Origin: Syntrophobacteraceae bacterium
GTDB lineage: Bacteria; Desulfobacterota; Syntrophobacteria; Syntrophobacterales; Syntrophobacteraceae
Assembly (NCBI GenBank): GCA_025453975.1
Contig: JALOPI010000008.1
Coordinates: 1 to 64,000 of the forward strand
Direction: 5' to 3'
DNA length: 64,000 nt
The notes under the pieces were generated by a model. That model was given only the letters and a program-made list of their open reading frames with translations. It searched no databases and had not been told where the DNA came from. Below are positions 27,534 through 36,689 of this stretch, piece after piece. Every line of letters begins with the position of its first letter. Positions within the stretch are counted from its first letter, which is position 1. Made by a program: the position numbers and the translations under genes.

Positions 27534-28874
27534 ATGGAGCGGCTTGTATCCTGCCAACGTTGGGAGCGCCTGTTGAGTGAGCCCAGAATCGCCTACGTGC
27601 TGCACTGGTTTCCCGAGCCATCCGAGACCTTCATCTTCAATGAGGTCCGTCACCTTCACGGTCGGGGCCTGGACCTGAGGGTGCTGACGCTCTATGGCGA
27701 GATCAGGGGAAATCCGTCGACGGAAATGACTTCCGCCGGGCTTGAGGTGGAAAGGCTCGGCTTGGGGCTCATTCCCAAGGCTCCCGAGGCGCTTGGCTTC
27801 TGGCGGCGCCGGAACCCCGCCATGTTTCGCGACCTGGCCCGCACCGTGCCGCTCCGGCGCTGGAGCGACCTGGAGATGGCGGGAGAGAATCTCTGGGCTT
27901 TTCTATGCGGCTTCGAGGTGGCTCGGCGCTGTGAGGAGGAGGGGATCGAGCACATCCACGCCCCGTGGGCCAACGGTCCGGCGACGGCGGCCTGGGTGGC
28001 GTCTCGCCTGACGGGGATTCCCTTCAGCTTCGCGGCCCACGCCACGGACATTTATCCACCGGACGGGGCTCTGGCCGAAAAGATATCAGCGGCTTCCTTC
28101 GTGCGTACCGAGAACCGGGCCAATGTGGAGCATCTCCGGGCTCATGCGGCGACGGATCGGGACCGGCAAAAGATCCGTCTGGTCTACAGCGGCCATCCCA
28201 TTCGGGCGAGGGCTCCGGCGGCGGTGCCCATGAAGCCTCCCTTCCGGCTGATGGCGCTGGGGCGGTTCGTCCGCAAAAAGGGGTTCGACGTTCTCCTCGA
28301 GGCCTGCCATCTTCTGGAGAGTCGGGGCATTGCCTGGGAGCTGACCCTGGGGGGCGAGGGTCCCCTGGGGCATCGTTTGCGGACCCTTGCCCGCAGGCTC
28401 GATCTGGACCACCGCGTTCACTTCCCGGGCTTCGTGCCCTACGAAGGCGTCCCCGGGCTCCTGAGCGGTGCGGATGTCTTCATCATGCCGAGCGTCGTCG
28501 ATCCCTCGGGGGATCGGGACGGTCTTCCCAACGTCATCGTGGAGGCACTCATGCAGAGGATTCCCGTGGTGGCCTCCGACGTCTGCGGGATATCCGAGGT
28601 GATCCGCCATGGCATCACGGGAGTGCTGGTACCCCCGGGGGATTCCGCGGCCCTGGCCGACGGGGTGGCGTCCCTGATTGGGGACCGGGGGGGGGCGATC
28701 GGCATGGCCGAGGCGGGACGCAGCCTGGCGACGGAGCTGTTCCACCCGGAGCGATGCTTTGGGGCGGTGCGGGAGCTTCTGCTGGGGGCCCTTCCGGCTT
28801 CGGGGTCTCGGGACATGACCGGGGGGCGAGAAGCGCCGCCGGCGACGCCCTGGTTGGCGGGCTCCCATGAGTGA
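27534..28874 (+). CDS. Glycosyltransferase, GT4 family
   Basis: This is a retaining GT-B glycosyltransferase. The N-terminal Rossmann half begins RIAYVLHWFPEPSETFIFNEV; the C-terminal half shows ALGRFVRKKGFDVLLEA, VHFPGFVPYEGVPGLLSGADVFIMPS and DGLPNVIVEALMQRIPVVASDVCGISEVI, the E-x7-E donor-binding region of GT4. It probably adds a sugar to a lipid-linked glycan on the cytoplasmic face. The start is uncertain: ATG 27534 has no ribosome binding site, whereas TTG 27573 (giving LSEPRIAYVLHW) has GGGAG 6 bp upstream and may be real. It overlaps the next gene by 8 bp (ATGAGTGA). First gene of the glycan region after the qmo terminator. Confidence 0.92.
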   Translation: MERLVSCQRWERLLSEPRIAYVLHWFPEPSETFIFNEVRHLHGRGLDLRVLTLYGEIRGNPSTEMTSAGLEVERLGLGLIPKAPEALGFWRRRNPAMFRDLARTVPLRRWSDLEMAGENLWAFLCGFEVARRCEEEGIEHIHAPWANGPATAAWVASRLTGIPFSFAAHATDIYPPDGALAEKISAASFVRTENRANVEHLRAHAATDRDRQKIRLVYSGHPIRARAPAAVPMKPPFRLMALGRFVRKKGFDVLLEACHLLESRGIAWELTLGGEGPLGHRLRTLARRLDLDHRVHFPGFVPYEGVPGLLSGADVFIMPSVVDPSGDRDGLPNVIVEALMQRIPVVASDVCGISEVIRHGITGVLVPPGDSAALADGVASLIGDRGGAIGMAEAGRSLATELFHPERCFGAVRELLLGALPASGSRDMTGGREAPPATPWLAGSHE

Positions 28875-30303
28875 AGCTTCCCATGGCATTCTCCGCAGGT
28901 TTGCCTACCTTCTGGGGGCCCAGTGGCTGCGGGAGGTCCTGCAGAGCGCTTTTTTCATCCTCCTGGCCAGAACCAGCACGACGACCTACGGGGAATTCAT
29001 GCTGGCCTTCAGCATTGCCCAGGTGGTCGTCTTCGTGGCGGAGTTTGGACTGAACCAGCACCTGGTGACGCTTCTGGCGGGGCACCAGGACGAAAAGGCC
29101 GACCTGCTGGCGGAGGTGTCCATCCTCAAGGGAGGCCTGCTCCTGCTGGGGCTGGCCGCGGCCCAGGGGTTCGCGCACTGGCAGGACTACGCACCTTCCC
29201 TCAGGGTGCTCATCCTCGTGGTGGTGGCGGGCGTCGGGTTCCAGGCGCTGACGACGTCGTTTTACGTGGCCTGCCAGGTGGAGGGTCGACAGCACGTGGA
29301 GGCCAGGATCCGCTCGCTGTCGGCCTCCCTCGGGCTCGGCTGGGGCCTCGCCTCCCTCCTTGCGGGGCTGGCGCCGGTCTGGGTGGCCTGCTATCTGGCC
29401 ATTGAAACCTTCACGGGGCTGAGCATCGCCGTGGTCGAGACCCTGGCCCGGGCCCCGTCGGCCTGGAAGCGCCCGAGGATGGGGCGCCTGCTGAGCCGGG
29501 GACGGGGAGGCATCGTTTTTGTCCTCATGGCGCTGGCGGCCATCCTGTACAACAAGAGCAACATCTTCTTCCTCCAGCGCTTTGGCGGACCCGATGGAGT
29601 GGCGCAGTACAGCGTGACCTGGCAGATGGTGGACGGGATCTCGGTCCTCACCTCCAATCTCCTGCTGAAGAACGTTCTCTTTCCGCTCTTCGTGAATCTG
29701 AGCCGCGACGACTCCCGCGAGCTGGCCACCGTGGCGCGGAATTGCGGCCGCTGGCTCCTCCTCGCCTCCCTCCCCATCATGTTCGTGCTCCACGTGGAGG
29801 CTGACCGGCTCATCGGGATCATCTACGGCGGCGACTACGCACCGGCGATCCAGCTCCAGAAGCTCCTGGTGGCCACGGTGCTCTTCTCCTTTCTTCACAA
29901 CCTGGCGGCCTACCTGATGATGGCCATGGGGCTGGAGCGGCTGCTCCTCAAATTCTACCTGGCTGGATTGGCATTCAATCTGGTGGTGTGCACGGCTCTC
30001 ATCCCGAGATTTCCGCTGGAAGGTGCGGCCGTCGCCATCGTGGCCACCAAGGGGCTCATGGCCCTCCTCACGACGGGCTACTGCCATCGCCACTTGGGCC
30101 TGATCACGGGGGAGACGTGGGCTCAGGCCCTCCTCGCGGTGGCGGCTGGCGCGGCGCTGTACGCTCTGGGAGCCTCCGCGCTTTTCCGAGAAGCGGGGGA
30201 GATCCTGGCACTGATCCCCGTGGCCGTCCTGGCGCTCCTGTGGTATCGCGCGCCGAGGCCAAGGGCTGTTGAAATGGAATTCCGGCGAGATCCAGCTGAA
30301 TGA
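28867..30303 (+). CDS. Polysaccharide flippase (Wzx/MATE-like membrane protein)
   Basis: This 478-aa integral membrane protein has about 12-14 predicted hydrophobic helices and the family start RFAYLLGAQWLREVLQSAFFILLART with FGLNQHLVTLL. The pattern fits the polysaccharide biosynthesis (RfbX/Wzx) branch of the MOP exporter superfamily, which flips lipid-linked oligosaccharides across the inner membrane. It overlaps the upstream GT4 by 8 bp and is 53 bp before the GT21-like gene, so it belongs to one operon. The substrate is unknown. Confidence 0.9.
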   Translation: MSEASHGILRRFAYLLGAQWLREVLQSAFFILLARTSTTTYGEFMLAFSIAQVVVFVAEFGLNQHLVTLLAGHQDEKADLLAEVSILKGGLLLLGLAAAQGFAHWQDYAPSLRVLILVVVAGVGFQALTTSFYVACQVEGRQHVEARIRSLSASLGLGWGLASLLAGLAPVWVACYLAIETFTGLSIAVVETLARAPSAWKRPRMGRLLSRGRGGIVFVLMALAAILYNKSNIFFLQRFGGPDGVAQYSVTWQMVDGISVLTSNLLLKNVLFPLFVNLSRDDSRELATVARNCGRWLLLASLPIMFVLHVEADRLIGIIYGGDYAPAIQLQKLLVATVLFSFLHNLAAYLMMAMGLERLLLKFYLAGLAFNLVVCTALIPRFPLEGAAVAIVATKGLMALLTTGYCHRHLGLITGETWAQALLAVAAGAALYALGASALFREAGEILALIPVAVLALLWYRAPRPRAVEMEFRRDPAE

Positions 30304-30355
30304 AGTCTGGAAGTGGAAGCTTCGTTCGCATGGACCTGGCGGGACAGGACTGGGC

Positions 30356-31573
30356 ATGTTCGAGGTTCTAGTGGTCAGCGGAGCGCTGTACGTCCTTCTG
30401 GTTGGCGGCCTGTACCTCCTGGCCGCCGATCACGTGCGCCGGGGCATCGCCGCCCAGGCATCGGAAGCGGCTGAGCAGGGACGGGGGGCGGGGAGGGGGC
30501 GGACCCGGGCCCGGGCCCGGGCTCGGGTCGTCGTACCGGTGACGGGATCGGCCCAGGATCTCCCGTTCACTCTGGGATCACTCCTCACCCAGAGCCATCC
30601 GGCCTACGAGGTGGTGATGGTGACCCGGGACGAGGATGACCCCGCCACCCCCCTGGCGCGCAGGCTCTGCGGTGAGGCTCCACATGCGCGTCATGTGCTG
30701 AGCGGCCGTGCCGAGGGGTGCGGGCAGAAGAATCACAATCTACTGAAAGGCCTCGATGCGGCGGGAGCCAGGCCTGACATCCTGGTCTTCTGCGACGCCA
30801 ACCATTGGGCGCCGCCGCATTTTCTCGAGAATCTGGTGCGGCCGATGGAAGAGCGGGGGGTGGTTCTGGCGAGCGGCTACCACAGGGTCCGTGCGGGGGA
30901 TGCGGCCATGGGAACCCTGGGCATGCTGCTTTCGGTCATGGCCATCCACATGCTTCAGGGGATTCCATTCGTCACCCAGCCCTGGGGGGGCGCCACGGCG
31001 GTCTCGGCCCAGGTCTTCGAGTCCCTGAAGGTTCCCCGGGTCTGGGCCGAAACCGTCGTGGACGACTATGCCCTGGGATGCCTTTTTCTCAAGGCGGGAA
31101 TTCGATGCCGCCCGGTCTCCGAAGCCTGTCTCCTCACTGAGATCTCGGGTCAGTCGCTGGCCGGGTGGGCCGCCTGGCTGACGCGGCAGCTCATGTACTT
31201 CAAGTGCTTTCAGCCCGTCCTGTGGGTCCTGGCCGTCCCGGTGGCCCTGCTCCTCGTTCTCCCGCTGCTGCTTTCGATGGTCGGGATCGCGGGAGCCGCG
31301 GCGGGCTGGGTCGATCCGAGGGTCGCATTGACCGCGGCCTCGTTTCTCGCGGCGTTCGCCGGTCTGGCGTCGCTTTTCAGGCGGCTGGTTCCCGAATCGG
31401 TCCCCCTCATCAGGTGGACGGCCGCCTTCGCCCTGATGCACTTCATCACCGCCTGGTGCTATGCGGCGACATGGCTGACCCAACGCATTTCCTGGCGTGG
31501 GATCACCTATGAGGTGGGCCGGGGGGGCAGGGTCGAGAAGATTCTTTACGAGGAAGATCCTCGGGACGGCTGA
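30356..31573 (+). CDS. Membrane glycosyltransferase, GT21/ceramide-glucosyltransferase-like
   Basis: This is a processive-type GT2/GT21 protein: one N-terminal membrane helix (VVSGALYVLLVGGLYLLAADHV), a catalytic GT-A domain and three to four C-terminal helices. Conserved features are VFCDANHWAPP (metal/nucleotide Asp), QPWGGATAVSAQVFE, VVDDYALG (base Asp) and TRQLMYFK, which replaces the usual (Q/R)xxRW. This order matches HpnI/ceramide-glucosyltransferase-like proteins, which transfer sugars or sugar phosphates to lipids. Residues ~45-60 are an odd Arg/Ala/Gly tract encoded by a GGGCCC-type simple repeat. The track start 30269 lies inside the flippase gene, so ATG 30356 is preferred. Acceptor lipid unknown. 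Confidence 0.82.
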   Translation: MFEVLVVSGALYVLLVGGLYLLAADHVRRGIAAQASEAAEQGRGAGRGRTRARARARVVVPVTGSAQDLPFTLGSLLTQSHPAYEVVMVTRDEDDPATPLARRLCGEAPHARHVLSGRAEGCGQKNHNLLKGLDAAGARPDILVFCDANHWAPPHFLENLVRPMEERGVVLASGYHRVRAGDAAMGTLGMLLSVMAIHMLQGIPFVTQPWGGATAVSAQVFESLKVPRVWAETVVDDYALGCLFLKAGIRCRPVSEACLLTEISGQSLAGWAAWLTRQLMYFKCFQPVLWVLAVPVALLLVLPLLLSMVGIAGAAAGWVDPRVALTAASFLAAFAGLASLFRRLVPESVPLIRWTAAFALMHFITAWCYAATWLTQRISWRGITYEVGRGGRVEKILYEEDPRDG

Positions 31574-31693
31574 GGCACGGTGCCTGACCGGGGATGCTCA
31601 GTTTTGCCGGTTCCGCTGGTCCCGGTGGAGCCGGACTGGGCTTGAGCTCGAATCTGGAAGTTTTAAACTGGAAACCTTCCACGACAGGATGCC

Positions 31694-32755
31694 ATGGCCA
31701 GGATTCTATACGGAGTGCAGGGCAACGGAAGAGGCCACGGTGTGCGATCGCTGGCTGTGGCGAGGCACTACCCGGAGCATGAATTCCTCTTCGTCAGCCA
31801 TTCCCAGGGGGCCGAGTTCCTGCGGCGGTCCTACAGGGTTCTCCAGCTCATCAGCCCCGAGACCGTGGTGAGCCGGCACCGGGTGGAGACCCTCCCCATG
31901 CTGTACCGGAACCTCCGTTTCTGGGTGCGGCGAAACGCCATGAAGGACTCCCTCCTGGAGGAGGTGATGCGGTTCGATCCGGAATTCGGCATCACAGACT
32001 GGGAGTTCTTTGTCCCCCATCTATGCAGGCAGCTGGGAATTCCCTGCCTTTCCCTGGACCACCAGCACATCGTCACCTCCGCCATTCCAGGCATCCCCGT
32101 GAGACAATGGGCCAGCTACGTGGGCCTGTATCTCTCGGCCAGGCACGTATTCAGCGCGGCCCGGGAATACCTGGTCGTATCGTTCTTCTTGAACGGCCTG
32201 ACCAAGAATGGCGGTGCCTACAAGATCGTGCCCCCCATCCTCCGGAAGCCGGTGCTGGGCCTGGAGTCCGAGGACCGAGGTCATGTGCTCTCCTACCAGA
32301 GCACTTCGACCTTCAGGGGATACTTGCCGTTACTCCGGGCGATTCGCCGCCCCGTCATCGTTTATGGGCAGCACGCCGAGGGAGCTCAGGGCAATCTCCG
32401 CTTCAAGGCGCCGTCCGAGGAGGGCTTCCTCGACGACCTGCGAGGTTGCAGCTATGTCATCTGCGGCGGCAGCCACAATCTGATCTCCGAGGCGCTTCAC
32501 CTGGGCAAGCCCGTGCTCGCCTTTCCCATCGCGGGGCTGTTCGAGCAATACCTGAATGTCCACTACCTGAAGCGGCTCGGGTACGGAAGCTTCTCGACGG
32601 ATTACGGGGCCAGCCCCCGCCTGCTGGCCGCCTTCGAAGGCGATCTGGACCGATTCCGGGAGAACATCCGGGGAGGCCGCTTCTGCGGCAATGATGAGGT
32701 CTTTGCCGCCGTGGACCGTTTCCTGGCTCGCGGGACCATGACGGATGCCCCCTGA
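31694..32755 (+). CDS. MJ1255/VC2487-type glycosyltransferase
   Basis: This GT-B protein (353 aa) starts with ARILYGVQGNGRGHGVRSLAVARHY, a glycine-rich nucleotide-sugar motif of the MJ1255/VC2487 family, related to MurG and other GT28/GT1 enzymes. The C-terminal half contains VIVYGQHAEG, CSYVICGGSHNLISEALHLGKPVLAFPI and FEQYLNVHYLKRLGYG, the MurG-like donor site. Its sugar and acceptor are not known. It follows the GT21-like gene by 120 bp on the same strand and ends the first plus-strand block; convergent genes follow. Confidence 0.85.
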   Translation: MARILYGVQGNGRGHGVRSLAVARHYPEHEFLFVSHSQGAEFLRRSYRVLQLISPETVVSRHRVETLPMLYRNLRFWVRRNAMKDSLLEEVMRFDPEFGITDWEFFVPHLCRQLGIPCLSLDHQHIVTSAIPGIPVRQWASYVGLYLSARHVFSAAREYLVVSFFLNGLTKNGGAYKIVPPILRKPVLGLESEDRGHVLSYQSTSTFRGYLPLLRAIRRPVIVYGQHAEGAQGNLRFKAPSEEGFLDDLRGCSYVICGGSHNLISEALHLGKPVLAFPIAGLFEQYLNVHYLKRLGYGSFSTDYGASPRLLAAFEGDLDRFRENIRGGRFCGNDEVFAAVDRFLARGTMTDAP

Positions 32756-32882
32756 AGTCAGGCAGTTCAGCACAGGACGGTCTGCCTCCGCCGATGAATG
32801 CCTGCATGGTCCGGAGATCGCCGCGGAGAGCCCCTCTCGTCCGGTGTTTCCAACGATGACGAGCGGGTCGGAGGGCCGCCCT

Positions 32883-33998
32883 TCAGGCCTGGCCTGGAGA
32901 TGGAGGAGGCAGGCTGCCGCTGTGCAGGAGCCGCAGGAAGAGCTGTTCGTGTGAGCGCACCGCGGCGTCGATGCTGAAGAGATCCTCGGCCCGCCGCCGT
33001 CCGGCCGCTCCGTGGATGATCCGTTTTTCCTCGTCCCTCAGCAGCTCCACCATGGGCCCGGCCAGGGCCTCGGGGCTTCCGGGGCTGGCGAGCAGGCCCG
33101 TCCGGCCGTGATCCACCACTTCCGCGAGGCCGCCCACGCGCGTGGCCACCACGGGAAGCCCGCACGCCATGGCCTCGATGACCACGTTGGGGAATCCCTC
33201 CCGGATGGAGCTGAGGACCAGCAGGCTGGCCTGGTGGTACAAGGGCAGCAGATCCCTGGTGCCGTCCAGGAACTGGAACCGGCCATGGGGCAGCGTGCGG
33301 CGGGCCTCGGCAATGATCTCCCCCTTCAGGGGGCCGTCGCCCACGAGCTGAAGCCTGGCGGCGGGGAATCGATCCAGAACGATCTTGAAGGCGGAAACGA
33401 GCGTTCTCGGATCCTTGTCGGGCACCATCCGGGCCACGCACAGGACGATAGGCTCCGCCGCGGCGCGGGTGCCGGCGGGCGGCGGGTGGAATCGCTGGCA
33501 GTCGATGCCGTTCCAAATAACGCTGACCCGCGAATCGGGAATCGCGTGCTTGTCCACCAGAATGGCCTTGAGAGCCGTGCTGTTGCAGAGATGATGATCC
33601 GCCAGCCGCCACAGCAGCATTTCATGCTGTCGAAACAGGCCGCCTTCCCCCCGAATGGTGGCCAGGATGCGGGGGATGCGCAGGACTCGGCCCAGGAGAC
33701 GCCCCCAGATGTTGGGGATGGCGGTGAGGAGGACCAGCAGGTCGACGGGACGGGAGCGAAGGTGCCGAGCGGTCCCCAGGATGCCGGGGAGCACCGACGT
33801 CCTGGACCGGGCGAGCCATCGGAGGGTTGGGCCGGCGCCGAGGGAGGGGAGCCGGAAGTCGCTGCCCGAGCGCATCATCCAGAGCTCCACGTCCAGGAGC
33901 CCGGGATCCAGGCGCATGGTCAGCTCCAGGGCCTGGCGCTGGGTGCCCCCGAACTCCAGGTCCTCCAGCAGCATGACGACTCTGGGCCCGTCCTTCAT
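32883..33998 (-). CDS. Glycosyltransferase, GT4 family
   Basis: This 371-aa GT-B enzyme has MLLEDLEFGGTQRQALELTMRL at the N terminus (acceptor-side GGT loop). In the C-terminal half are ARMVPDKDPRTLVSAF, LQLVGDGPLKGEI, ASLLVLSSIREGFPNVVIEAMACGLPVVATRVGGLAEVV and DHGRTGLLA, all GT4 signatures. GAGGGAG lies 5 bp before ATG 33998. It starts 9 bp after the stop of the radical SAM gene, so the two form an operon on the minus strand. Likely role: sugar addition in surface glycan assembly. Confidence 0.93.
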   Translation of the reverse strand: MKDGPRVVMLLEDLEFGGTQRQALELTMRLDPGLLDVELWMMRSGSDFRLPSLGAGPTLRWLARSRTSVLPGILGTARHLRSRPVDLLVLLTAIPNIWGRLLGRVLRIPRILATIRGEGGLFRQHEMLLWRLADHHLCNSTALKAILVDKHAIPDSRVSVIWNGIDCQRFHPPPAGTRAAAEPIVLCVARMVPDKDPRTLVSAFKIVLDRFPAARLQLVGDGPLKGEIIAEARRTLPHGRFQFLDGTRDLLPLYHQASLLVLSSIREGFPNVVIEAMACGLPVVATRVGGLAEVVDHGRTGLLASPGSPEALAGPMVELLRDEEKRIIHGAAGRRRAEDLFSIDAAVRSHEQLFLRLLHSGSLPPPSPGQA

Positions 33999-34007
33999 AC
34001 GGCTCCC

Positions 34008-35225
34008 TCAATAGCCCATGAGCCCGCAGCAGCGCGAGCAGACGGGCATGAGCCCCTCCGTGGACAGGCTTTTCCGGAAGCGGCGGTAGGCCGGAGCGTT
34101 CCAGAGCTCGGTGATGGTCGCTTCCTTGACGTTGCCCACCACGTAGTCGTGGTAGTCGCGGCAGGGGGACAGGTCGCCGTTGCTGTCCACCTCCACGGCC
34201 TGATAAATGGAAATGCACTGGCCGAAACCGAACCGGTTCCGGTGATCCGTGTAGTAGGATTCGAGAGCCCTGGCGCCGCGGATGTGGGGAATGAAGATGA
34301 CGGGAGGGCTGCCCCGGGAGGCGGACCGGCGTTGAAGCTCCTGGATCTGCCCGTCCAGCGCATGGTAGTCGTCGGGCTTCCAGCTGCCCACCCACCCCCG
34401 GTGCAGGCGGGGCTGGAACCCGAAGCGGCGCCTGAAGTCGGTTTCGTGGGCCGACGCGCCGGCGGCGTCGATCCACCAGGAGAGATAGAAGACGAAGAGA
34501 TCCACCCGGTCCCGAAACGTTTCGTGGATGTCCACCAGGTGATGGTGATTGAGCTGTGAGATCACGGTGAGGGAAGCGATGAGGGGAAGTCTTCGGCCGC
34601 GCGCCGCGCGCTCGCCGTTCACGGCCTCGAGGGCGGATTCGATGCTCGAGAAGTTGTCGCCGTCCCTCCCGGCGCTGGGGCGCGCCGCATTGTGAGACTC
34701 GGGACTGTGCCCGTCGATGGAAAGCTGCAGCAGAAAAAGAGGCGCCTCCACCAGGCGGCCCGCCTCGGCGGCCAGGAAGGATCCGTTGCTGACGATGGAG
34801 GTTCCGAGCCCCAGGGATGTCGCTTTTTCGATGAGATCCACCGTACCGGGGTAGAGCATCGGCTCGCCCCCCCAGATGTAGACCAGCGGCGCATGCCCGT
34901 GGGCGACCAGGTCTTCGAGAAGCTCGGCGTACCTGGCGGGAGGCACCTCCTGGGCCTTCAGCTCCTTCATGCTCCTGCCGTGAAGGTAGCCCCCTTCACC
35001 CCATTGGCCGCAGGTCGCGCAGCGGAGATTGCATAGATCCGTGATGCGGATACTGAGCTGACGGATGCCGTGAGCCCGACCCTCCGCGTGGTCGGGGTAG
35101 AGGTGGTTGAAGAGCCACTTCTCCAGCTGAAGCCGGGCCAGCTTCAAGCCGGTGCCCGGCTGATCCAGCAAGCGCGGGAGAAGCCTGAGGATCGCCTGGT
35201 GAGCGATCATGACCCTTTTGGACAT
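34008..35225 (-). CDS. Radical SAM protein with SPASM-type C terminus
   Basis: The protein holds the radical SAM [4Fe-4S] motif CNLRCATC (C-x3-C-x2-C), the GGEP motif (WGGEPMLY) and a C-terminal Cys-rich SPASM/twitch-like region (FGQCISIYQAVEVDSNGDLSPCRDYHDYVVGNV... and CSRCCG). Such enzymes modify peptides or small molecules by radical chemistry; here the glycan context suggests modification of a sugar or lipid carrier. ATG 35225 is preferred because AGAAGGA lies 8 bp upstream; the track's extra 40 residues are unconserved. It is the first gene of a two-gene minus-strand operon with the GT4 gene and is divergent from the alcohol dehydrogenase. Confidence 0.88.
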   Translation of the reverse strand: MSKRVMIAHQAILRLLPRLLDQPGTGLKLARLQLEKWLFNHLYPDHAEGRAHGIRQLSIRITDLCNLRCATCGQWGEGGYLHGRSMKELKAQEVPPARYAELLEDLVAHGHAPLVYIWGGEPMLYPGTVDLIEKATSLGLGTSIVSNGSFLAAEAGRLVEAPLFLLQLSIDGHSPESHNAARPSAGRDGDNFSSIESALEAVNGERAARGRRLPLIASLTVISQLNHHHLVDIHETFRDRVDLFVFYLSWWIDAAGASAHETDFRRRFGFQPRLHRGWVGSWKPDDYHALDGQIQELQRRSASRGSPPVIFIPHIRGARALESYYTDHRNRFGFGQCISIYQAVEVDSNGDLSPCRDYHDYVVGNVKEATITELWNAPAYRRFRKSLSTEGLMPVCSRCCGLMGY

Positions 35226-35459
35226 GCGGATGGTCCTTCTCGGTGCGGCTTGACAGCCAAAGCCCTTGTGTGAAAGAGTCTCGATCCCCCGGCTGACGCG
35301 GCGGAAGCCTGAAGCGCGAGGAGTCCCCCGCTTGCCGACGGGCATTTGAGGTCGTATACCACCAGACGGCGGCTAAATCCAATCCTTGGAGAAGGGTGCC
35401 CCTGGCCGCGGCCTGTCTTCATTGGTCGGAGCCCGGGTTTGGCCGAAGGAGTGTATCCC

Positions 35460-36689
35460 ATGCGGGCCCTGGTCTATCGCAAGTCCATCCCTCTCTACCT
35501 GCTGAACCGGTGGATGAGCCTTCTGAATCCACGGGCCTTCCATCCCGCCCTCTCCCCGCTGAGACTCCAGGAGGTACCTTTCGCGCCCAGAAAAGGGTGG
35601 GTGGTGCTCAGGAACCGGCTCTGCGGCATCTGCGGCTCGGATCTGGGGCTTCTGAGGGGGACGGAATCCGTCCTTTTGGAGCCGTATGCTTCATTTCCCG
35701 CCATCATCGGCCACGAAATGGTTTCGGAGGTGGTCGAAGCCCCCGTGGATTCGGGCTTCCACCCTGGCGATCGCGTGGTGGTGGAGCCTTTGCTGCCGTG
35801 CAGGGCCAGGGGCGTGCCTCCATGCCGATTCTGCCGGGAGGGGAGCTACAATCTTTGCGAGAGCACGACCCTGGGTGACCTCCTCCCCGGTCAGATGGGC
35901 TTCAGCCGGAGCTGCGGTGGAGGAATGGCTGAATTCACCTCCGCGCCGGCGGAGAACCTCTTCAAGATTCCGGAGAAGGTTCCGGACGAGGACGCCGTGC
36001 TGGCCGATTCGGTGGCCTCCGCGCTCCAGCCCGTCCTGGACCATTTCCCCGAGGACGGGCACACGGTGGTGGTGTACGGTGCGGGCAGCGTGGGACAGCA
36101 CATCCTGCGGTGCCTCAGGATGCTGGGCTCCCGAGCCAGACTGCTGGCCGTGGCGAGGCATCCTTACCAGCGGGAGCTGGCGCTGGCCGGCGGTGCGGAC
36201 ATCGTTCTCATGAATCCGGTGCGATCCGAGCTGGGCGCGGCAGCCGGCGCCCGCCTGCTGCCCACGACCCTCGGGGGTGGAAACCTGGAAGGGGGTGCCG
36301 ACCTCTTCCTGGATTGCGTCGGGAGCTCCCATTCGTTCCAGGAGGGGCTCATCGCGCTGCGGGGACGAGGTACCTACGTCATGGTCGGAACGGCGGGGAC
36401 CCTTCGCTGGGCGGATGTCTCCAGCCTCTGGCTCCGTGAGCTCAGGGTCACCGGTTCCATGGCCTATGGGCACGGCATGCATCGCGGGGAGCGGGTCAGG
36501 ACCTATGAGCTGGCGTTGGGGCTGCTCGGTCGCGGGGATTATCCCGTTGGCGGCCTGCTCACGCATGTCTTCCCCATCGAGGAATACGGCAGGGCCTTCA
36601 AGGCCGCCGTGGACAAAAAGCGCTTTCAGACCGTCAAGGTGGCCCTGGATCCGAGGAAGGAGCCCCCTTCATCGGATACCCTGGCATGA
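35460..36689 (+). CDS. Zinc-dependent alcohol dehydrogenase
   Basis: This medium-chain dehydrogenase/reductase (409 aa) shows CGICGSDLGLL with the catalytic zinc Cys, GHEMVSEVVEA with the zinc His, a structural zinc region (LLPCRARGVPPCRFCREGSYNLC), and the NAD(P) Rossmann motif VVVYGAGSVGQHILRCLRMLG. It likely oxidises or reduces an alcohol of a lipid or sugar intermediate. ATG 35460 has AAGGAG about 8 bp upstream. Its stop overlaps the start of the deacetylase gene (ATGA), so the two are translationally coupled. Substrate unknown. Confidence 0.92.
   Translation: MRALVYRKSIPLYLLNRWMSLLNPRAFHPALSPLRLQEVPFAPRKGWVVLRNRLCGICGSDLGLLRGTESVLLEPYASFPAIIGHEMVSEVVEAPVDSGFHPGDRVVVEPLLPCRARGVPPCRFCREGSYNLCESTTLGDLLPGQMGFSRSCGGGMAEFTSAPAENLFKIPEKVPDEDAVLADSVASALQPVLDHFPEDGHTVVVYGAGSVGQHILRCLRMLGSRARLLAVARHPYQRELALAGGADIVLMNPVRSELGAAAGARLLPTTLGGGNLEGGADLFLDCVGSSHSFQEGLIALRGRGTYVMVGTAGTLRWADVSSLWLRELRVTGSMAYGHGMHRGERVRTYELALGLLGRGDYPVGGLLTHVFPIEEYGRAFKAAVDKKRFQTVKVALDPRKEPPSSDTLA

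Noticed and set aside
33012-34559. 515-aa + strand ORF
   Set aside because: It is antisense to the GT4 and radical SAM genes, both with clear motifs; composition is His/Gly/Glu/Ala-rich shadow.
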